From Bimuria novae-zelandiae CBS 107.79 (lineage: Eukaryota; Ascomycota; Dothideomycetes; Pleosporales; Didymosphaeriaceae), in the NCBI GenBank assembly GCA_010015655.1, contig ML976660.1, forward strand, positions 1,041,515 through 1,105,514: a DNA stretch of 64,000 nucleotides, in the 5' to 3' direction. Of this stretch, positions 58,373 to 64,000 are shown piece after piece. Below the pieces are notes generated by a model, which worked only from the letters and a program-made list of their open reading frames with translations, had not been told where the DNA came from and did not search any database. Numbering within the stretch: position 1 is the first letter of the stretch; every line of letters begins with the position of its first letter. The translations under genes and the position numbers were made by a program.

Positions 58373-58824
58373 GGGAAGTAGGGGGTGTGGATTGGGTGGT
58401 CAAGGATGTGGTGACGGACTACCCGGCGCGCATGTACATTGTGAATAGTAATAATAGAGAGCGACGACGGTCGGAGGGGGGCAAGGAACTGTTTTGTCTG
58501 CCGTAGCAGGAGGTCGTGTCTGAAGATGGCGTCTCAGGTGGGTTCGGCAGAGGCCGTGTCCGCCGAGCCGTAGTGCCCGCGTCAGATATCTTGGGGCGGA
58601 GACGAAACACTCAGCTTCTTCTCTCTCACGACACTTGTCCATTCTTTACTTGCCGGTAACCGTGTACATGCTCTTGGGAACGCTTCCAGATTTGCTAATT
58701 ATATACAATGCCGAAGCTACTGTCGGGCGTCTCATCATGCGCGCGACCGTTCCCGCGGTCTAACCCTGGAAGCTACATGCCAAAGTACTGGGGCTGTGGT
58801 ACCTGGTACCGTAACTACTACCGT
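58373..58824. other. Intergenic, no supported gene
   Basis: About 450 bp between the M28 peptidase start and the 3' end of the SDR gene; nothing distinctive. Confidence 0.5.
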
Positions 58825-59801
58825 TCACATATTTCGACCACCAGTCACGCTGATGGTCTGGCCAGTGACATAGCTCATAAGCGGACTCGCCAGCGCAAGA
58901 ACAGCGCTCGCTGCCTCTGTAGCAGTGCCTGGTCTCCTGAGCGGGATATCCAAATGCTGCTCTCCTGCACCAGGCCCAGCCCCCTTCTGGACTCCCGGTA
59001 TTCCAAGCGCAACCTTTGTGCCATCTGGAGTTGTGACAAAGGCACCGGCTTCTTTCGCTGCCGTCAACCGAGTGAGGATGTGTCCGAAAGCAACAGTGTT
59101 TGCCCGCACGCCAAAGGATGGTCCCCACCTAATGAGATCAGTGTCACCCATGTGAGCACACGCAGAAGCGTAACTTACTCTTTAGCAATGGTTTTTGTCA
59201 ACCCTGTAACGCCAGCCTTCGCAAGCGCGTAGTTGATCTGTCCAGCGTTTCCATGCAGACCTGAAGTGCTCGAGATATTGATGATATTCCTGGGCTCGCC
59301 GTCCTTGACCCTAAAGTACGGCGCAGCTGCCCTGATGATCTTGAAAGGCGCAGTGCCATGCAAGTCAACAATAGTATGCCACTGTTTGTCAGTCATCTTG
59401 TGAATGACGCCGTCCCATGTGTATCCCGCATTATTGACAATGATGTGAATCTTGCCACCTCCAAAGTATGCGGCTTTCTTGATGAGGTCGGCAATGTACG
59501 CGTCGTCGAGGACGTCACCTGCCACAGCGATAGCGGCCCCTCCACGTTGGTTGATCTCGTCAGCTACGGTTTGCGCTTTGCCTGTGGCGTTTGAGTAGCT
59601 GCTGAGCACGAAGGAAGCGCGCAACGTACTGGCATCTACATCCGCAATCACCACCTTCGCCCCCTCATTTGCAAACAGCCTCGCAGCCTCGGCGCCAATT
59701 CCTTGTCCTGAACCTGTTATGATGGCTGTTTGGCCTGCCAACATGCCCTTGGGAAAGTTGAGATGACCTGCGATCTGATCAATCCGCTTTGAGGACGACA
59801 T
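58825..59801 (-). CDS. Short-chain dehydrogenase/reductase (classical SDR)
   Basis: Exons 59801-59179 and 59128-58825 encode 308 aa. The cofactor motif T-G-S-G-Q-G-I-G, acidic I-A-D-V-D after beta-2 (suggesting NAD preference), N-N-A-G, catalytic Ser in INISSTSG and Y-A-L-A-K are all present. The C-terminus ends ISVTGGRNM, typical of FabG-like 3-oxoacyl reductases and peroxisomal hydroxyacyl-CoA dehydrogenase domains. The 50-bp intron joins TIAKE to WGPSFGVRANTV. The substrate cannot be told from sequence. It is divergent from an extended-SDR gene, and a very good QUTA-like site sits between them. Confidence 0.88.
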
Positions 59802-60311
59802 GTTGGTTGGTAGCTAAGAGATCAAGACGACTTGTGATAAATCATGCTAGATTGGAGAGGAGGCGAGCTTATAGAGTCCCTCGAATATGGGGAAGCTTCA
59901 CCACTAGCATTGAGATGCAGCGGGGTTTACCGATGATGGATCAAATAATCCGCGCCAACCGAGGTTCATCTAGAGTCCCGCTAGGCTCCCTCGGGATAGC
60001 TCAAATTGATGGACTTCCTCGCATCTTGAGATCTGGAGAGAACTGTGCAACTCTTCGCAAAAATGCCGGGTGCTGGTATGCATGTAAGAGAAAGAGTGAC
60101 GACTTGGTGCTGGACAAGTGTTTATCCAGGTGATGGAGCTCTCCACCAGAAAAGGAAGAAGCGTTCGACGCGACCCATAGATATGGTAGGTCAATGACGT
60201 ACGATTGCTGCAGGTGGTGTGCAATGAACGACAAACCCTCTACTGTGGTGGTGGCCAATTCCAAGTATCATAAGAAAGCTTCACTGTGCTGTCAAGTCTG
60301 AGTACTTCAAG
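59802..60311. promoter_or_regulatory. Divergent promoter between the two SDR genes
   Basis: About 510 bp between divergent start codons, containing the quinate-activator-like palindrome at 60112-60127. No gene is supported inside. Confidence 0.5.
60112..60127. promoter_or_regulatory. Strong QUTA/QA-1F-like palindrome outside the QUT cluster
   Basis: GGACAAGTGTTTATCC matches GGRTAARYRYTTATCC at 15 of 16 positions (C for T at position 4). It is the best match I found in the window and lies between divergent SDR and NAD-dependent epimerase genes. Confidence 0.45.
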
Positions 60312-61642
60312 ATGGTCAAGATCTTCATGTGAATGCGCAATCCGTGTCGGCGTGGCCTATAGCTCTAACAACGTCTCCAGCACAGGAGCCACCGGCTACA
60401 TCGGCGGCGACACACTCTACGAGCTCTACAACAAGCACCCAGACCATGAGTACACGGCTATGGTCCGCACGCCGGAGAAAGGGGAGCAGGTTACCTCCAA
60501 GTTTCCCAAGGTGCGAGTCGTGCAAGGCGACAATGACTCCACCGATGTTCTGAAAGAGGAGAGCTCGAATGCAGACATTGTTATTCGTAAGTCTTGCCCA
60601 TGATAGTCCCCGAGTCGTTCCACGGGGTGGGATTGTGTGCAGATCTTTAGAGGCAATGGGTTCCAAGTAACCCTAGGACTCCCCAGCCCAAGAGAGCCTG
60701 TCGATTCCTTTCAGTCGCCGATACTAGCAAGCACCTACAAAATGTAAAACTTCAATTCATCCCATCTTATTCTAACAACATATCAGACACAGCAGACGCC
60801 TCCGACAACGTCAACGCCGCCAAAGCTATCGCTGCCGGCCTCGCTGCCGGCCACAGCAAATCCAACCCCGGATACTGGCTACACACCAGCGGCACAGGTA
60901 AACCCAAGATCAAAACCCCCCACAAACTACTAACAACAATCCAGGCATCCTCACCTACTTCGACACGCGCGACGGCAAGCTTGGCGAATCCTCCGACAAA
61001 GTCTTCAACGACCTCGAAGGCGTCGACGAGCTCATACACCTCCCCAGCGAAGCCTTTCACCGCAACGTCGACGAAATCGTGCTGGACTGCGGAATCTCCA
61101 ACGCCGACGTCGTTAAAACAGCCATTGTGTGTCCGCCCACCATTTACGGCGATGGCCGCGGCCCCTCCCTCACCCGCGGCCGCCAAATCTACGAGCTCGC
61201 CAAACTAACCCTCCAACGCGGCACCGCGCCCATCCTCGGCGCCGGCTTAGCCCGCTGGAACAACATCCACATCACCGATCTCTCGCGCGCCTTCATCCTC
61301 CTCGTCGAAGCCGCCGCCTCCCACAACGGCTCCCCCGACCTCTGGGGCGCCCACGGGTACTACTTCACCGAAAACGGGGAGCACTACTGGGCCGACCTTT
61401 CGCGCAAGATCGCCGAGTCAGCGGCCTCGCAAGGTTTCATTTCATCAGCGCAGATGGAGGTGCTCGACGAGAAGACCGCCAAGCACGTTGCGGGGTTTGA
61501 GAGTCTGAGCTGGGGACTCAATTCGAGGGGGGAGGCAAGGAGGTTGAGGAAGTTGTTGGGGTGGAAGCCGGTCGAGCGGAGTATTGAGGAGGAGATTCGT
61601 ACTATTGTGGCGAATGAGCAGAGGAGGCTGAAGGGGGTGTAG
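60312..61642 (+). CDS. NAD-dependent epimerase/dehydratase (extended SDR)
   Basis: Exons 60312-60328, 60381-60586, 60787-60897 and 60945-61642 encode 343 aa. The 17-nt first exon (MVKIF) joins by a 52-bp intron to ITGATGYIGGDTLYEL, giving the T-G-x-x-G-x-x-G motif. Later exons give D-I-V-I-H-T-A-D-A-S, WLHTSGTG, IVCPPTIYG and WNNIHITDLSRAF. The layout is that of atypical/extended SDRs related to nucleoside-sugar epimerases. The active-site Tyr-x3-Lys is not obvious, so catalysis may differ. The second intron is 200 bp, unusually long here. The substrate is unknown. It is divergent from the classical SDR. Confidence 0.85.
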
Positions 61643-62230
61643 AGTGGGTAGGTAGTTGAATATGTGCGCTAAGTGTTTGAACGATTGAGAACGAAGATAC
61701 CTAGATGAAATTTCTCTGATGCAGGCGGCCCATTAGGCGTTCTGAAGCGTAGCTCGTGGATATTACGTTGGTGTCTGGCAATATCTAGCACATACGACCA
61801 TAGCACACTGAGAATTCGGCTTCCCGTCCGCTCAGCCCTTGACAAGCAGTGTAGCGGTGGGAGAGTAGCTAGGTTCGGGAGAACTAGCGAATACCTGCTG
61901 TCGTATGTTTTTGTTTTTGGCCCAGCCGCGATTGTGTGGAGACTTTGAACGTCTTTTTTCGAGGTGGGTGACCGCTAGCCTGCCCGAGCAAGAACCCACG
62001 CCCCCCACCATTTTGTTTTAGCCATAGTGGACCTTGCGAAAGATACGAAGAAAAGCATTGAAACGAGGATGAGGGATTTATTCAACTATTGACCGACACA
62101 TCCACTCCCATTGGACCTGACACACCTTCGCATTCTTCGCCTCATCTTCAGCGTCCCAAGCGAAGACAAAGACCCATCAAGTGAGACTGTACTTCGAGCA
62201 GCCATAAAGCTTCGCGATGCTTGATGCTTC
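61643..62230. other. Intergenic between convergent genes; may hold a last exon of the next gene
   Basis: About 590 bp. On the minus strand at about 62098-62165 a stretch reads WDAEDEAKNAKVCQVQWEW, which could be a further 3' exon of the gene at 62231-62928, but no clear acceptor site precedes it. Confidence 0.35.
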
Positions 62231-62928
62231 TTACGCCTCTCTGTCTGCCTGCTCCGCCGTGTACTTGGCGTGGTCATTGGGGTTATGTCCAACGGCTTTG
62301 ATTGCCGGGAGCCTTTTCTTTCTCGAAGTCTTACTCTTGGCTCCCTCATCCCACTCACTCGCAGTGGTACCCTCCGAGTCGGTAGTGTCAGAGCTGCGCT
62401 TGGTGTTCCGACCGTTGTGCGGCTTCTTCAGTTTGAGGAAGCCTGCGTCATCTTTGATTGGGCGACGGCTGCTAGTACTGAAGAGGTCGTTGATTGTAAT
62501 ATGAGGTTCGGTGCCAGAACGCTTGGGTGCCTTGAACGTCTCGGCCCGGTGTGCACCTATGTCAGCGGACATACGGCGAGCTAACAGGATCAGTATGGCT
62601 GCCACTGGCATTGCTGGGCGGGGAATCATTTGTGCTGATCACATACGGATGCCCGTATCAACACTTGGTCCCTCTTTGAAAGTCTTTTGGGATTTGAGAG
62701 TCTTGGTAGCTTTGCGCAGGACAGATTCCGCCGCCTCCACTGGAGAGGCCAGAGTGATGTGGTGAGCAGTGCCAGGTAATTCGTGGTGTTCGTGCACATC
62801 CACAATGGGTTTGTCTGGAGAATCTTCAGGATAATCTGGAGGTCGATTGTCAGTGGACTGGTATCCTTGGTATGAGTATTACAGCTTACTAGGTTCGGTG
62901 CATCCATCGAATTGCTTGGTCGGGTAGT
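62231..62928 (-). CDS. Unrecognised protein, 5' end unresolved
   Basis: Three exons fit in frame: 62928-62890, 62835-62647 and 62580-62231, with GT-AG introns; the first exon must be preceded by at least one more (acceptor GCTAACGAGATAG just upstream). I could not find a start codon. The protein is hydrophilic: YPTKQFDGCTEPNYPEDSPD, VDVHEHHELPGTAHHITLAS, a Lys-rich middle, then APKRSGTEPHITINDLFS and a basic, Ser/Thr-rich tail ending EQADREA. The second acceptor could instead be 24 nt downstream without changing frame. No domain is recognised; the basic tail suggests a nuclear protein, which is only a guess. Confidence 0.5.
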
Positions 62929-63071
62929 CTATCTCGTTAGCATTAAAAAGAAAGAGGGAGTGAGCGAAGCTTGTATCGTGAAGTAAGGTGGTATCGATAT
63001 TGTGTTGTGCCAGAGATTTGGGCAGGTATGATATATACTGAGGCAATCAAAGGCTGCCTGGGTAATATGGT

Positions 63072-63604
63072 CTATCTCCTCAATCCTGTCTCACCATCAT
63101 TGACCCTAGGATCGATTCTGTTTCCAACATTCGTCGAGTGAAGTCCTACGTTTGAGCTGCCGGTGGCGGGGCCACGATGGTCGTTGTCAGAGTCGAATCG
63201 CGGGTCGAGCTTGTTACCAACGTTCGTGCTATGGGGACCGTAGTTCGTCGACCCAACTGTCGCGGACTCGCCATGCACCGCGCGGTTGACACGCTCTCGA
63301 TCCGTGTCTACGGGAGTCACGCCAGCTCCCGCCCCATGATAGTGTCCTGTCTCAAACTCGTCTACGCCACGTGAAGCGATGTTTTGTTGGCGTTCTGCAG
63401 CTTCCCGATCCCCTGTTGCCGAGTCTACAGCAGCGTTGAAGTTTCCTCGAATGGCTTCTCCGGTGCCCTGCAAAGCGTCAATATCATGCACCAGCTTATA
63501 ATTTCCATGTAAGTATTGGGAAGATGCCCGAGGTGCAAACGTACGTGAACCCGGCTGATGCCTTTCTTGATAGCATTGCCGAGACCTTCGCCAGTTCCTG
63601 TCAT
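63072..63604 (-). CDS. Small hydrophilic protein with STNVGN repeats
   Basis: Exons 63604-63545 and 63467-63072 (77-bp intron) give 151 aa. The N-terminus reads MTGTGEGLGNAIKKGISRVH then GTGEAIRGNFNAAVDSATGD, a Gly-rich amphipathic stretch. The C-terminal half has two copies of a roughly 23-residue unit: GPHSTNVGNKLDPRFDSDND and GLHSTNVGNRIDPRVNDG. It has no signal peptide, TM segment or cysteine and resembles small stress-induced hydrophilins of ascomycetes. No biochemical function can be assigned. Confidence 0.75.
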
Positions 63605-64000
63605 TTTGGATGTTGTAATAGCCGTTTAGTGTTGTATGTAGCAGAGACTGAAAGGATACGATATTCAGGATTGCGTATATGGAGGTGAGAAAAAGTGTCG
63701 CGGGGAGGTTGGAATTTAGGTGGAGTCAAGAACCGGGACATCCGCATGTAGATATGACGAAAGTATCACGGCAGAACTTGCTCCATGCGGCGGCCATGCC
63801 ATGTGCTGACAGTGGAAGTCGCAACCACGACAACGATGACATCATCGCGGGACGCTTGGCAATCGCACAATACAGTAAGTGTAAACTTCCGAGAACGATT
63901 GCTTGTAAGCTAGCGCATATAGTTCCTGCGCACATAGGGTTCCTGCGCACCGCGCTAGAACACCCCACCTGCACAAAACACGCGATTTCTCAGCAACGCT
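63605..64000. other. Upstream region at the window edge
   Basis: About 400 bp, probably the promoter of the small repeat protein. A short ORF on the minus strand (63974-63726) has no recognisable features. Confidence 0.4.

Noticed and set aside
58825..59801. Second quinate dehydrogenase
   Set aside because: The protein is a classical SDR (TGSGQGIG, YALAK), unrelated to the shikimate/quinate dehydrogenase fold. Only the promoter motif hints at a link.
1..64000. tRNA or rRNA genes
   Set aside because: I looked for B-box (GGTTCGAATCC-like) and rRNA-like stretches and found none I could support by eye.

Overview
The window looks like nuclear DNA of a filamentous ascomycete (Pezizomycotina, most likely Dothideomycetes-like). 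The evidence is short GT-AG introns of about 45-60 bp, many with CTAAC/CTGAC branch points, HET-domain genes, a Zn2Cys6 regulator, an LanC-like gene, GPI-type fasciclin and PL3-CBM1 secreted proteins, and two AT-rich blocks with C-to-T/G-to-A decay typical of repeat-induced point mutation (RIP). All gene models were made by hand from reading frames, splice signals and family motifs. Every spliced model sums to a whole number of codons except where stated.

Layout. 1-2.9 kb is an AT-rich transposon graveyard. 3.2-4.3 kb is an LanC-like gene and 5.85-7.1 kb a fasciclin-domain GPI-type protein. 7.9-13.5 kb is the first half of a quinate-utilisation (QUT) cluster: permease (qutD) and quinate/shikimate dehydrogenase (qutB) divergent, qutG (inositol-monophosphatase fold) convergent with qutB, and type II 3-dehydroquinase (qutE) divergent from qutG. 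13.9-24.0 kb holds six unrelated genes: Ish1/Msc1-like, a small mitochondrial-type protein, an RBR E3 ligase, a Zrg17-like cation transporter, a two-TM membrane protein and an F-box/2EXR-like protein. 24.5-30.3 kb resumes the QUT cluster with the divergent repressor qutR and activator qutA. 32.2-36.5 kb holds an SR-type RNA-binding protein and ETF-ubiquinone oxidoreductase. 38.3-39.7 kb encodes a repeat-rich secreted protein. 41.0-45.1 kb is a divergent pair of HET genes, one with an in-frame stop. 45.8-47.0 kb is a pectate lyase with a cellulose-binding tail. 48.0-54.7 kb is a cytochrome P450 gene split by a 5.7-kb nest of RIP-degraded transposons. 55.5-63.6 kb holds an M28 glutamate carboxypeptidase-like gene, a classical SDR, an extended SDR, an unrecognised gene and a small repeat-containing protein.

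How it fits together. qutD would import quinate, qutB oxidise it to 3-dehydroquinate and qutE dehydrate that to 3-dehydroshikimate. qutA (activator) and qutR (repressor derived from the last three AROM domains) would control the set. The next enzyme, 3-dehydroshikimate dehydratase (qutC), is not in this window. All three QUT promoter regions carry a 16-bp palindrome close to the published QA-1F/QUTA site. A closer match (15/16) lies between the two SDR genes at 60.1 kb, which may be an unrecognised regulon member.
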